Below are positions 8,523-16,984 of a stretch of 64,000 nucleotides of DNA, piece by piece (the stretch's first letter is position 1; each line of letters opens with the position of its first letter). Under the pieces are notes generated by a model. The model worked only from the letters and a program-made list of their open reading frames with translations, did no database searches and had not been told where the DNA came from. This stretch comes from Hyphomicrobiales bacterium. Its GTDB lineage: Bacteria > Pseudomonadota > Alphaproteobacteria > Rhizobiales > Rhizobiaceae. Location of the stretch: NCBI GenBank assembly GCA_900466605.1, contig UBMU01000021.1, positions 1 to 64,000 of the forward strand, in the 5' to 3' direction. A program made the translations under genes and the position numbers.

Positions 8523-10264
8523 CCGGCGTGAAAGCAAAACGTGATCTTGCCGATCTGCGCAGCCAGCGCTGGTTTGCCTCCGATGACATGCGTGGTTTCG
8601 CGCATCGCCAGCGCACCCAGCAGATGGGCATGCGCCGCGACGAATTCCTGGGACGGCCGGTCATTGGCATCATCAATACCTGGAGCGAGATGAGCCCGTG
8701 CCACGCCCATTTGCGCGATCGGGCAGAGGCGGTCAAACGGGGTGTATGGCAGGCAGGTGGCTATCCCGTCGAGATGCCGGCTCTGTCTGTCGGCGAAGTC
8801 ATGGTCAAGCCGACCACGATGCTCTATCGCAACTTCCTCGCCATGGAGTGCGAGGAACTTCTGCGGTCGCATCCGATCGACGGCGCTGTCCTGCTCGGCG
8901 GTTGCGACAAGTCCACGCCGGCGCTTCTGATGGGCGCGATCTCGATGGACATCCCCGTGATCTTCTGTCCAGCCGGTCCGATGTCGAATGGACAATGGCG
9001 CGGAACGAAAACCGGTGCGGGCACCCACACCAAGAAGTACTGGGACGAGCTGCGCGCCGGAAATATCACCCAGTCGGACTGGGTCGATCTCGAAAGCCGC
9101 ATGACCCGCTCGGCGGGCACCTGCAACACCATTGGGACGGCGTCGACAATGACCTCGATCGTCGACGCCATGGGGCTGACATTGCCTGGCGCCTCTTCGA
9201 TCCCGGCAGTGGATTCCGGACATCCGCGCATGGCGTCTGCCTGCGGCGTGCGTATCGTCGAGATGGTCTGGGAGGATTTGAAGCCCTCTAACATCCTCAA
9301 TCGCGCAAGCTTCCTCAATGGACTTGTCGCTTATATGGCGCTCGGGGGCTCGACCAATGCCGCCGTCCACCTGATCGCCATGGCCAAGCGCGCGGGGGTT
9401 TCACTCACGCTCGACGACATGGCGGCCATGGCCGCAAAGGTTCCGGTCGCGGCCAACGTCTTCCCGTCGGGCGAGTTCCTGATGGAGGATTTCTATTTTG
9501 CAGGCGGATTGCTGGCACTCCTGAAGAAGTTCTCTCATCGGCTGCAGCTTGACTGCCTGACCGTGAACGGACGCACGCTGGGTGACAACATCTCCGATGC
9601 CGAATGCTGGAATGACGACGTCATCCGCGGTGAAGACAATCCCGTCGTGCCGCTGTCGCGGGGCAAGACACTCGAGGTGTTGCGAGGCAACCTCGCGCCT
9701 AACGGCGCTGTCATGAAGTCATCGGCCGCCAATTCGAAATTCCTAAAGCATGTCGGCCCGGCAATTGTCTTCGACAATCCTGCTGTCATGAACAAGACGC
9801 TCGATGATCCCGATCTCGATATCACCGAGGACACTGTCATCGTCCTTCGCAATGCCGGTCCCGTCGGGGCGCCCGGTATGCCGGAGTGGGGCAATCTGCC
9901 GATTCCGAAAAAGCTCCTCAAGCAGGGCGTCCGCGATATGGTGCGCATCTGCGACGGGCGTATGAGCGGCACGCACTACGGCACCTGTATTCTGCACGTC
10001 TCTCCAGAGGCAGCGATTGGCGGCCCGCTTGCTCTGCTCAAGACCGGCGACATGGTTGAACTCGACGTTGCTGCCGGCTCCATCAACATGAAGGTCGACG
10101 AGGCGGAACTCGAACGGCGCCGTCGCGAGTGGAAGCCTACGGCCCCCGTGTACCAGCGCTCTTTTGCCGCTCTCTACCAGCAGCATGTCAGCCAGGCGGA
10201 CCAGGGCTGCGATTTCGATTTCCTGAGCGGAACGGCCGTCGTGCCGGATCCGGTCATTTTCTAA
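8519..10264 (+). CDS. IlvD/Edd-family dehydratase, predicted 6-deoxy-6-sulfogluconate dehydratase
   Basis: A 581-residue Fe-S dehydratase of the dihydroxy-acid / phosphogluconate / sugar-acid dehydratase family. The cluster cysteines are visible as Cys61 (SPCHAHL), Cys129 (GGCDKSTPA) and Cys202 (AGTCNTIG), a [2Fe-2S]-type pattern like that of arabonate and xylonate dehydratases. The frame opens much earlier, but the ATG at 8519 overlaps the permease stop (ATGA) and starts just before family-conserved sequence, so it is chosen. In sulfo-ED this step converts sulfogluconate to 2-keto-3,6-dideoxy-6-sulfogluconate. The family also handles many plain sugar acids, so the substrate comes from the neighbouring sulfoquinovosidase. 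Confidence 0.85.
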   Translation: MTGVKAKRDLADLRSQRWFASDDMRGFAHRQRTQQMGMRRDEFLGRPVIGIINTWSEMSPCHAHLRDRAEAVKRGVWQAGGYPVEMPALSVGEVMVKPTTMLYRNFLAMECEELLRSHPIDGAVLLGGCDKSTPALLMGAISMDIPVIFCPAGPMSNGQWRGTKTGAGTHTKKYWDELRAGNITQSDWVDLESRMTRSAGTCNTIGTASTMTSIVDAMGLTLPGASSIPAVDSGHPRMASACGVRIVEMVWEDLKPSNILNRASFLNGLVAYMALGGSTNAAVHLIAMAKRAGVSLTLDDMAAMAAKVPVAANVFPSGEFLMEDFYFAGGLLALLKKFSHRLQLDCLTVNGRTLGDNISDAECWNDDVIRGEDNPVVPLSRGKTLEVLRGNLAPNGAVMKSSAANSKFLKHVGPAIVFDNPAVMNKTLDDPDLDITEDTVIVLRNAGPVGAPGMPEWGNLPIPKKLLKQGVRDMVRICDGRMSGTHYGTCILHVSPEAAIGGPLALLKTGDMVELDVAAGSINMKVDEAELERRRREWKPTAPVYQRSFAALYQQHVSQADQGCDFDFLSGTAVVPDPVIF

Positions 10265-10274
10265 GGACACGAGC

Positions 10275-11075
10275 ATGAGCCTCATCAACAATTTCAAGAG
10301 CTGGATTGAAGCTGGCGAACGCACTCCTCTCGGGACGTGGCTGATGGCCGCAGCGCCGTCGACGGCAGAGGCCCTCGGTTACGTCGGCTTCGATTTTCTC
10401 GTGGTCGACATGGAGCATGTGCCGATCGAGGTGTCCGACCTTGCCCAGATTCTGAGAGCCGTGGGCTGCACGCCGGCTGAACCCGTCGTTCGCCTTGCCT
10501 GGAATGATCAGGTGCTGGTCAAGCGGGTCCTCGATGCCGGTGCACGCACTGTCATGCTGCCTTTCGTCCAGACGGCTGACGAAGCGAAGGCGGCTGCGTC
10601 TTATACGCGCTATCCTCCGCTCGGTGTTCGCGGTGTCGCCGCGGTTCACCGCGGCTCGAAGTTTGGCACGATCCCCGACTATCTGAAGCGGGCTAATGAT
10701 CAGATCTGCACGATCGTACAGCTCGAAACGCCCGAAGCGATCGAGCGGCTGCCGGAGATCGCAGCCGTCGACGGCATCGACGGTGTATTCGTCGGTCCCG
10801 GTGACCTGTCGGCGGCGATGGGGCACATCGGCAATATCGCCCATCCCGAGGTTCAGGCACTGATCGAGAAGGCCGCGAAGGACGCACGTTCCGCTGGTAA
10901 GCCAATCGGCATTGTCGGTCCCAACCCCGAGATGGTTCAGAGGTTTATCGGATGCGGCTACAGCTTTGCGGCGATCGCTTCCGACGTTGCGATGATGACC
11001 GGCCGCGCCAACGAATGGCTCGGCATCTTGAACGGTGGCGCGGCCAAGCCGGCATTGCCGGCCGCTGCCTACTGA
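10275..11075 (+). CDS. HpcH/HpaI-family aldolase, predicted KDSG aldolase
   Basis: A 266-residue class II, metal-dependent aldolase of the HpcH/HpaI/citrate-lyase barrel family. The expected residues are present: catalytic-base region DMEH at 45-48, Arg73, metal ligands Glu151 (VQLETPEA) and Asp177 (VGPGDLSA), and the G-x-R-G-V loop at 117-121. In sulfo-ED the aldolase splits 2-keto-3,6-dideoxy-6-sulfogluconate to pyruvate and 3-sulfolactaldehyde. AAGGAC precedes the ATG and the gene lies 10 bp after the dehydratase. Homologues cleave other 2-keto-3-deoxy acids; the sulfonated substrate is inferred from context. Confidence 0.83.
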   Translation: MSLINNFKSWIEAGERTPLGTWLMAAAPSTAEALGYVGFDFLVVDMEHVPIEVSDLAQILRAVGCTPAEPVVRLAWNDQVLVKRVLDAGARTVMLPFVQTADEAKAAASYTRYPPLGVRGVAAVHRGSKFGTIPDYLKRANDQICTIVQLETPEAIERLPEIAAVDGIDGVFVGPGDLSAAMGHIGNIAHPEVQALIEKAAKDARSAGKPIGIVGPNPEMVQRFIGCGYSFAAIASDVAMMTGRANEWLGILNGGAAKPALPAAAY

Positions 11076-11085
11076 GGTGGCGACG

Positions 11086-11970
11086 GTGAGCACCGGCTTC
11101 ACATCCGTTCTTGAGGCGAACACCCTTCTTGGCGAGTGCCCTCTGTGGTCAGTCGCCGAGCAGGTGCTTTATTTCGTCGACATCAAAGCCTGCCGGATCC
11201 ACCGTTTCGATCCGCAGTCGCAGCAGTTGACGGCCATGGAGCTGCCTGAAGAGGTCGGATGCATCGGGCTCGCGATAGGGGGTGGGTTCATTGCGGGTCT
11301 CCGCTCCGGCCTATGGCTTCTCGACGAAAAAGGCGCGCTCCTGCGCAAGCTTGCCGACAATCCCGAGGACCAGTCGATCAGTCGTTTCAATGATGGCATG
11401 GTCGATCCGGCGGGGCGCTTTGTTGCCGGCACGGTCGATGAGACGCGGGAACGGGGGATCGCCAGCCTCTATAGGTTCGATCGCGACGGGCTTGCGCTGT
11501 TGGCTTCCGGCCTTCTGACCTCGAACGGTGTCGCATTCTCGCCGGATCGAAAGCGGCTCTATCACTCCGACACGCTTCGCTACACGCTCTACACCTTCGA
11601 TTATGATCCGACCCACGGCACAGCAAGCAATCGGCAAGTCTTTGCCCGGTTCGGGAGCGATACCGACAAGGGCCGGCCGGACGGTGGCGCGGTCGACGTT
11701 GACGGCTGCTATTGGACGGCGCTTTTCGAAGGCGGACGCGTCCAGCGCTACGATCCGGATGGCAACATGCTGGCGGAATATCCCGTCCCGGCTCTGTGCC
11801 CAACAATGGTGACCTTCGGCGGCCCGGACATGAAAACGCTCTATTGCACCAGCGCGCGCGTCGGGCGCTCCGACGCCGAGCTTGCCCAGTACCCGCTGTC
11901 GGGCGCGCTGTTTTCCATGCGCACCGACGTTGCCGGTGTTCCCAAATCCCTGTTTGATCCCGAAGTGTGA
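11086..11970 (+). CDS. SMP-30/gluconolactonase-family lactonase, predicted sulfogluconolactonase
   Basis: A 294-residue six-bladed propeller lactonase. Conserved pieces are LGECPLW with the metal-ligand Glu17, SRFNDGMVDPAGRF, SNGVAFSPD and RPDGGAVDVDG, which supply the metal-binding Glu, Asn and Asp of the SMP-30 family. The frame opens at 11035, inside the aldolase; the GTG at 11086, following GAGGTGG, is the better start. The predicted role is hydrolysis of 6-deoxy-6-sulfogluconolactone to sulfogluconate, the second sulfo-ED step. Specificity is inferred from its place between aldolase and dehydrogenase. Confidence 0.82.
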   Translation: MSTGFTSVLEANTLLGECPLWSVAEQVLYFVDIKACRIHRFDPQSQQLTAMELPEEVGCIGLAIGGGFIAGLRSGLWLLDEKGALLRKLADNPEDQSISRFNDGMVDPAGRFVAGTVDETRERGIASLYRFDRDGLALLASGLLTSNGVAFSPDRKRLYHSDTLRYTLYTFDYDPTHGTASNRQVFARFGSDTDKGRPDGGAVDVDGCYWTALFEGGRVQRYDPDGNMLAEYPVPALCPTMVTFGGPDMKTLYCTSARVGRSDAELAQYPLSGALFSMRTDVAGVPKSLFDPEV

Positions 11971-11979
11971 GATCCTCTC

Positions 11980-12744
11980 ATGTCGTCGCCTTACGATTCC
12001 GTCCGCTACACCTCGCTCAACGGCCGCAATGTGCTGATCACCGGCGGTGCATCTGGCATCGGCGAGGAAATGGTGAAAGCCTTTGCCGAGCAAGGCGCAA
12101 CGGTGTCGTTCATCGACATTGATGCCGAGGGCGGCGCACGCACTGCGGCGGCGACGGGCGCCGAGTTCCACGCCTGCGACATCACGGATATCGATCGGCT
12201 GCGGGGCACGATCAGCGCCGTCGAAGACAAGCATGGCGCCATCGACGTACTGATCAATAATGCCGGCAAGGACGATCGTCACGCGATCGGCGACGTCGAG
12301 CCCGACTACTGGCGCCGCGCGCTTGCACTCAATCTCGATCATCAGTTTTTCGCGACCCAGGCAGCGAGCCGCCTCATGGCCGAACAGGCCCGTGGCTCGG
12401 TCATCATGCTTGGGTCGATTTCCTGGATGCGCGGGCGTCCGGGGATGGTCGGCTATACGACGGCGAAGGCGGCCATCAACGGCATGACCAAGACGCTTGC
12501 GCGCGAACTTGGGCCATCGGGAATCCGCGTCAACTGCATCGTGCCTGGCGCGATCGTCACCGAGCGGCAGTTGAAACTCTGGACCTCGCCCGAACAAAAC
12601 CAGCAGTTCATCGATCTGCAGGCCCTCAAATTCCGGCTCGACGCAACGCACGTCGCTCGCATGGCGCTCTTCCTTGGTTCCGACGAGAGCGGCGGTTGCA
12701 CGGGCGCTAACTTCGTCGTCGACGCTGGCCTCACACAAAATTGA
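11980..12744 (+). CDS. SDR-family dehydrogenase, predicted NAD-dependent sulfoquinovose 1-dehydrogenase
   Basis: A 254-residue classical short-chain dehydrogenase. The nucleotide motif TGGASGIG is at 21-28 and NNAG at 93-96; the catalytic residues are Ser146, Tyr159 and Lys163 (YTTAK). Asp46 at the end of the second strand (SFIDID) favours NAD+ over NADP+. In sulfo-ED the SDR oxidises sulfoquinovose at C1 to sulfogluconolactone, which the lactonase encoded just upstream would open. The family is functionally broad, so the reaction is assigned from the pathway set, not from the fold. Confidence 0.82.
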   Translation: MSSPYDSVRYTSLNGRNVLITGGASGIGEEMVKAFAEQGATVSFIDIDAEGGARTAAATGAEFHACDITDIDRLRGTISAVEDKHGAIDVLINNAGKDDRHAIGDVEPDYWRRALALNLDHQFFATQAASRLMAEQARGSVIMLGSISWMRGRPGMVGYTTAKAAINGMTKTLARELGPSGIRVNCIVPGAIVTERQLKLWTSPEQNQQFIDLQALKFRLDATHVARMALFLGSDESGGCTGANFVVDAGLTQN

Positions 12745-12746
12745 GC

Positions 12747-14747
12747 ATGACGGATATGAAACTCGAAACAACATCCACCGGCTTCACCATTTCGCTGAAT
12801 GGCCACGCCATCCTGCGTCACAGCGCCTCGACGCCCGCATTCTATGTCGGCCACGGCGATGAGCGCATGGACATGTATCGCGGCAACTTCGAGATCGAAG
12901 ACTACGTGATCGAGCGCAGCGCGCTGCGTTACGCGGTCGTCGATGGCGACACGGTTATGTTCTGCGAGCGCGAAGGGCAGCCCGCCCGCCTGGTTATGAG
13001 GCTCAGGGACGGAGCACTGGAATTTTCTGCTGAGGATCCTTCGATCAACCGCTTCTGGATGCGCGTCGTTGCCGATCATGACGAGCATGTCTGGGGCGGT
13101 GGCGAGCAGATGTCCTATTTCGACATGCGCGGACGGCGCTTCCCGCTTTGGACATCCGAACCCGGCGTCGGTCGCGACAAGACGAGCGAGATCACCTTCA
13201 AATCGAACGTCGAGGGCAAGGCAGGGGGAGACTACTACAACACCAATTACCCGCAGCCGACATACATTTCCTCTAACCGATATGCCCTGCATGTCGAGAC
13301 GAGCGCTTATTCGGTGTTCGATTTCCGGCGCAAGACATTTCACGAGATCGAGGCCTGGGCGGTGCCCGAGCGTATCGAGTTCTACGGAGCAGCGACCTTC
13401 GTCGAACTGGTGGAAATTCTCTCCGCACGTTTTGGCAGACAGCCACAGCTGCCTGAGTGGATCTACAACGGTGCAATCATCGGTCTCAAGGACGGCACGA
13501 ACTCGTTCACCCGTCTGGAGAAGATGAAGGAAGCCGGGGTCAAGGTCTCAGGTCTGTGGTGTGAAGATTGGGTTGGGCTTCGCCACACATCCTTTGGTGC
13601 CCGACTGTTCTGGGACTGGCAGGCGAATGAGGAGCGCTACCCCGGTCTTCGCCAGCGTATAGCCCAGCTCCATGATGAGGGAGTTCGTTTCCTGGGTTAC
13701 GTCAACCCTTATCTCTGCGTCGACGGGCCGCTGTTCGAGGAAGCCGAGAAAGCCGGCTACTTTGCAAAGGGCGAGTCTGGTCGCACTGCCCTTGTGGACT
13801 TCGGCGAGTTTGACTGCGGTGTCGTCGACTTCACCAATCCCGAGGCTGCCGATTGGTTTGCCGATAGCGTGATTGGCGGCAAGATGCTGGACTACGGCCT
13901 GTCGGGCTGGATGGCGGATTTCGGCGAATATCTGCCTATCGACGTCAAACTGGCCAATGGCGTCGACGCGAAGCTTATGCACAATCAGTGGCCGACACTA
14001 TGGGCCGAGGTGAATGCAAAGGCAGTGGCAAGCCGCGGCAAGACCGGCGAGGCGCTCTTCTTCATGCGTGCTGGCTTTACCGGCGTGCAAAAGCACTGCC
14101 CGCTTCTTTGGGGTGGCGACCAGTCCGTCGACTTCTCCCGCCATGACGGCCTTGTGACCGTCATCTGCGCGGCACTGTCTGCCGGCCTGCTGGGCAACGC
14201 CTATCACCACTCCGATATAGGCGGATATACCAGCCTGTTTGGAAACGTACGTACCCGCGAGCTTCTGATGCGGTGGTCCGAGATGGCAGCTTTTACGCCC
14301 GTCATGCGAAGCCATGAAGGCAACCGTCCCCGCGATAACGTGCAAATCGATCAGGACCCGGAAGTGCTTGCCCACTTTGCCCGGATGACCGGCATCTACG
14401 TGCATATGGCGCCGTATCTGAAAACACTGTCGTCCGAAGCTGCGACCAAGGGACTGCCGGTGCAGCGTCCGCTGTTCCTGCACTATGAACACGACCGCAA
14501 CACCTACGGGATCCAGGACAGCTACCTCTATGGCTCCGACGTGCTGGTCGCGCCGATCTGGCAGGCGGCCCAAAGCGAGCGCACCGTCTACCTGCCGGAA
14601 GGTTCCAGCTGGACGCACGCATGGAGCGGCGAGCAATACACTGGTGGCAAGGAGATAACGGTCGCTTCGCCGCTCGGCGAACCTCCGGTCTTCTATCGCT
14701 CGGATTCTCCCTTCGCTGGCCGATTTGCCGAGCTGCGGACGCTCTAG
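12747..14747 (+). CDS. GH31 sulfoquinovosidase
   Basis: A 666-residue GH31 enzyme that resembles E. coli YihQ along most of its length. The catalytic nucleophile is Asp391 in WMADFGEYLP and the acid/base is Asp458 in WGGDQSVDF. The sulfonate-recognition set reported for the Agrobacterium sulfoquinovosidase is present as Lys248 (GLKDG), Glu273 and Trp275 region (CEDW), Arg286 and Trp289 (GARLFW), and Tyr494 (SDIGGYTS). These positions are offset by a constant three residues from the numbers I recall for the Agrobacterium enzyme. This is the KERWY subgroup, not the QQRWY subgroup of YihQ. No signal peptide is seen, so hydrolysis of sulfoquinovosyl glycerol is cytoplasmic. The ATG at 12747 lies 2 bp after the SDR stop; a TTG at 12741 is less likely. 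Confidence 0.95.
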   Translation: MTDMKLETTSTGFTISLNGHAILRHSASTPAFYVGHGDERMDMYRGNFEIEDYVIERSALRYAVVDGDTVMFCEREGQPARLVMRLRDGALEFSAEDPSINRFWMRVVADHDEHVWGGGEQMSYFDMRGRRFPLWTSEPGVGRDKTSEITFKSNVEGKAGGDYYNTNYPQPTYISSNRYALHVETSAYSVFDFRRKTFHEIEAWAVPERIEFYGAATFVELVEILSARFGRQPQLPEWIYNGAIIGLKDGTNSFTRLEKMKEAGVKVSGLWCEDWVGLRHTSFGARLFWDWQANEERYPGLRQRIAQLHDEGVRFLGYVNPYLCVDGPLFEEAEKAGYFAKGESGRTALVDFGEFDCGVVDFTNPEAADWFADSVIGGKMLDYGLSGWMADFGEYLPIDVKLANGVDAKLMHNQWPTLWAEVNAKAVASRGKTGEALFFMRAGFTGVQKHCPLLWGGDQSVDFSRHDGLVTVICAALSAGLLGNAYHHSDIGGYTSLFGNVRTRELLMRWSEMAAFTPVMRSHEGNRPRDNVQIDQDPEVLAHFARMTGIYVHMAPYLKTLSSEAATKGLPVQRPLFLHYEHDRNTYGIQDSYLYGSDVLVAPIWQAAQSERTVYLPEGSSWTHAWSGEQYTGGKEITVASPLGEPPVFYRSDSPFAGRFAELRTL

Positions 14748-14749
14748 CG

Positions 14750-15520
14750 ATGGATCCGTATGCCCTGGGCATTTTGCTGTTTCTTTCAGCGGTCGCTGCG
14801 TACCTGCAGACGCTGACGGGATTTGCATTCGGCCTCATCATGATGGGTGGGGTCGGGCTCACGGGCGTTATTGACGTGCCTGATGCAGCCGTTCTCGTCA
14901 GCTGCCTGACATTCGTCAACGCCGCCCAAGTCTTGGCCAAAGGCTGGCGTGACATTGCCATGCGCGAATTCGTGCCGATCATTGTTGCCAGCATTCTCAT
15001 GCTTTTCGTCGGCTATTGGCTGCTTGGCCTTATGGCGGCGGCTTCGGTCGATTGGCTGAAAGTCATACTGGGTGTGGTGATCGTGATCTCAAGCATACAG
15101 TTGGCGATGAAGCCAACCCCGCTTGCCAGACTGTCTTCGACGGGATCCTTCGCATTCTTCGGTGCCCTGGCCGGATTGATGGGAGGGCTCTTCTCCACTG
15201 CCGGACCGCCGCTGGTCTATCATCTCTATCGCCAGCCGCTGCCACAGCCGACGATCCGAGAAACCCTTGTCGCCGTGTTTGCGATGAACGCCGTCATTCG
15301 CCTTGCCGTGGTGGCCTTGGCGGGAGACATGCCGCACACCGGCTTCTGGTGGGGCTTGCTGGCGATCCCTGTCGTCATCCTCGTCACATCAGCAGCAAAG
15401 AGTTGGCCACCGCCGCTTTCAAACATTGCGCTGCGTCGAGTTGCCTTTGGCCTTCTTCTCCTGTCGGGCCTTTCGCTCGCACTACCCGCTCTCTTCAAGA
15501 TCATCGGAGGTCTGTTATGA
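14750..15520 (+). CDS. TSUP/TauE-family exporter, predicted sulfolactate exporter
   Basis: A 256-residue membrane protein with about eight hydrophobic segments and the TauE/SafE (TSUP) layout: two halves, each with a Gly-rich helix such as TGFAFGLIMMGGVGL and GALAGLMGGLFSTAGPPLVY. Family members move sulfonates and sulfur anions. In described sulfo-ED clusters a TSUP protein is the presumed sulfolactate exporter, which fits here. The frame opens upstream within the GH31 gene; the ATG at 14750, 2 bp after that gene's stop, is chosen. Its stop overlaps the next start (ATGA). Confidence 0.83.
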   Translation: MDPYALGILLFLSAVAAYLQTLTGFAFGLIMMGGVGLTGVIDVPDAAVLVSCLTFVNAAQVLAKGWRDIAMREFVPIIVASILMLFVGYWLLGLMAAASVDWLKVILGVVIVISSIQLAMKPTPLARLSSTGSFAFFGALAGLMGGLFSTAGPPLVYHLYRQPLPQPTIRETLVAVFAMNAVIRLAVVALAGDMPHTGFWWGLLAIPVVILVTSAAKSWPPPLSNIALRRVAFGLLLLSGLSLALPALFKIIGGLL

Positions 15521-16983
15521 CTGCATCCACACTTTCGCTCAAAGATCCATCGCTCCTGACCGATAAGGCATTTGTTGCCGGCGAATGGATTTCCTCGCCA
15601 ACCGGCAAGACATTTTCGGTGACCGATCCCTTCGACGGTGCGGTAATCGCCAACGTGCCCGACCTTGATCGAACCGTTGTCGAAAAAGCGATCGACGCCG
15701 CTGATACCGCGCAAAAGCTTTGGGCGCGGAAAACAGCCAAGGAACGGGCTCAGGTTTTAAAGCGCTGGTATGACCTGATTGTCGCAAATGCGGACGATCT
15801 GGCTTTGATCCTGACGACTGAGCAGGGCAAGCCGATTGCCGAGGCCAAGGGCGAGGTCGTCTCGAACGCTGCTTATCTCGAATGGTTTGCCGAGGAGGCA
15901 AAGCGCATCGATGGTGACATCATTCCGGGTGCAAATCCCGGTCAACGTATCATGGTTCTCAAGCAGCCCGTCGGTGTGTGCGCGGCAATTACGCCGTGGA
16001 ATTTTCCAAATGGCATGATCACCCGCAAGGCAGGGCCTGCACTTGCTGCTGGATGCAGCATGATCCTGAAGCCCGCATCACAGACACCGCTATCAGCGCT
16101 GGCGTTGGCTGTACTGGCAGAACGAGCGGGGGTGCCGAAGGGCGTCTTTTCCGTGGTTACGGGTGAGGCCAAGCCGATCGGACTTGAGTTCTGCCACAAT
16201 CCAAAGGTTGCCAAGATCACGTTCACCGGATCGACCGGCGTTGGCCGTTGGCTGATGAAGGAAGCTGCGGATGGCATCAAGCGTCTGTCCCTGGAGCTCG
16301 GTGGCAATGCACCGTTCATCGTTTTTGACGATGCAGACATCGACGCGGCCGTTGCGGGAGCAATGATCTCCAAGTTCCGCAATGCGGGGCAGACCTGCGT
16401 TTGCGCCAACCGCATCTACGTTCAGGAAGGCGTCGTGGAGGCCTTCACGGAAAAGCTGCTAGCAAAGGTCTCTGAGCTTCGGCTTGGACGCGGGACGGAG
16501 GACGGCGTCAGCCAGGGACCTCTCATTGATGAACGCGCAGTGGCCAAGATGGAAGAGCATGTTGCTGACGCACTAGCCAATGGCGGCACGCTGCTCGCCG
16601 GGGGCAGCAGAAGCGACCTTGGGGGTAACTTCTACCAGCCGACAGTGATCACAGGGGTGACGCAGGCCATGAAGGTTGCCAAGGAAGAGACATTTGCACC
16701 ACTCGCTCCGATCATCTCTTTCAAGGACGAGGAGGACGTTATCGCGATGGCAAACGACAGCGAGTTCGGACTTGCATCGTACTTCTACGCCCGCGACATG
16801 GCACGCGTCTGGCGAGTTTCGGAAGGGCTTGAGGCAGGAATGGTTGGTGTCAACACTGGTATGATTGCCAATGAAATGGCGCCGTTTGGAGGCATCAAGC
16901 AGTCCGGGATGGGTCGCGAAGGGTCGAAGTACGGCATCGAGGGCTTCCTCGAGTTGAAGTATGTCTGCGTCGCGGGGATCTGA
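15517..16983 (+). CDS. aldehyde dehydrogenase, predicted 3-sulfolactaldehyde dehydrogenase
   Basis: A 488-residue NAD(P)-dependent aldehyde dehydrogenase of the succinate-semialdehyde dehydrogenase (GabD-like) branch. The catalytic Cys294 is in GQTCVCANR, the general base Glu260 in LELGGNAP, and the cofactor loop in FTGSTGVG (236-243). The ATG at 15517 overlaps the exporter stop and follows CGGAGG. The predicted role is oxidation of 3-sulfolactaldehyde to sulfolactate, the terminal sulfo-ED step before export. Succinate semialdehyde would be the default substrate outside this context; position between a TSUP exporter and the rest of the sulfo-ED genes argues otherwise. Confidence 0.83.
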   Translation: MTASTLSLKDPSLLTDKAFVAGEWISSPTGKTFSVTDPFDGAVIANVPDLDRTVVEKAIDAADTAQKLWARKTAKERAQVLKRWYDLIVANADDLALILTTEQGKPIAEAKGEVVSNAAYLEWFAEEAKRIDGDIIPGANPGQRIMVLKQPVGVCAAITPWNFPNGMITRKAGPALAAGCSMILKPASQTPLSALALAVLAERAGVPKGVFSVVTGEAKPIGLEFCHNPKVAKITFTGSTGVGRWLMKEAADGIKRLSLELGGNAPFIVFDDADIDAAVAGAMISKFRNAGQTCVCANRIYVQEGVVEAFTEKLLAKVSELRLGRGTEDGVSQGPLIDERAVAKMEEHVADALANGGTLLAGGSRSDLGGNFYQPTVITGVTQAMKVAKEETFAPLAPIISFKDEEDVIAMANDSEFGLASYFYARDMARVWRVSEGLEAGMVGVNTGMIANEMAPFGGIKQSGMGREGSKYGIEGFLELKYVCVAGI

Positions 16984-16984
16984 A

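Noticed and set aside
11311..12774. 487-codon minus-strand frame
   Set aside because: Antisense shadow of the lactonase and SDR genes, produced by high GC codon bias; no family pattern.
12747..14747. Generic alpha-glucosidase/xylosidase annotation for the GH31 gene
   Set aside because: The sulfonate-pocket residues and surrounding sulfo-ED genes support sulfoquinovosidase.
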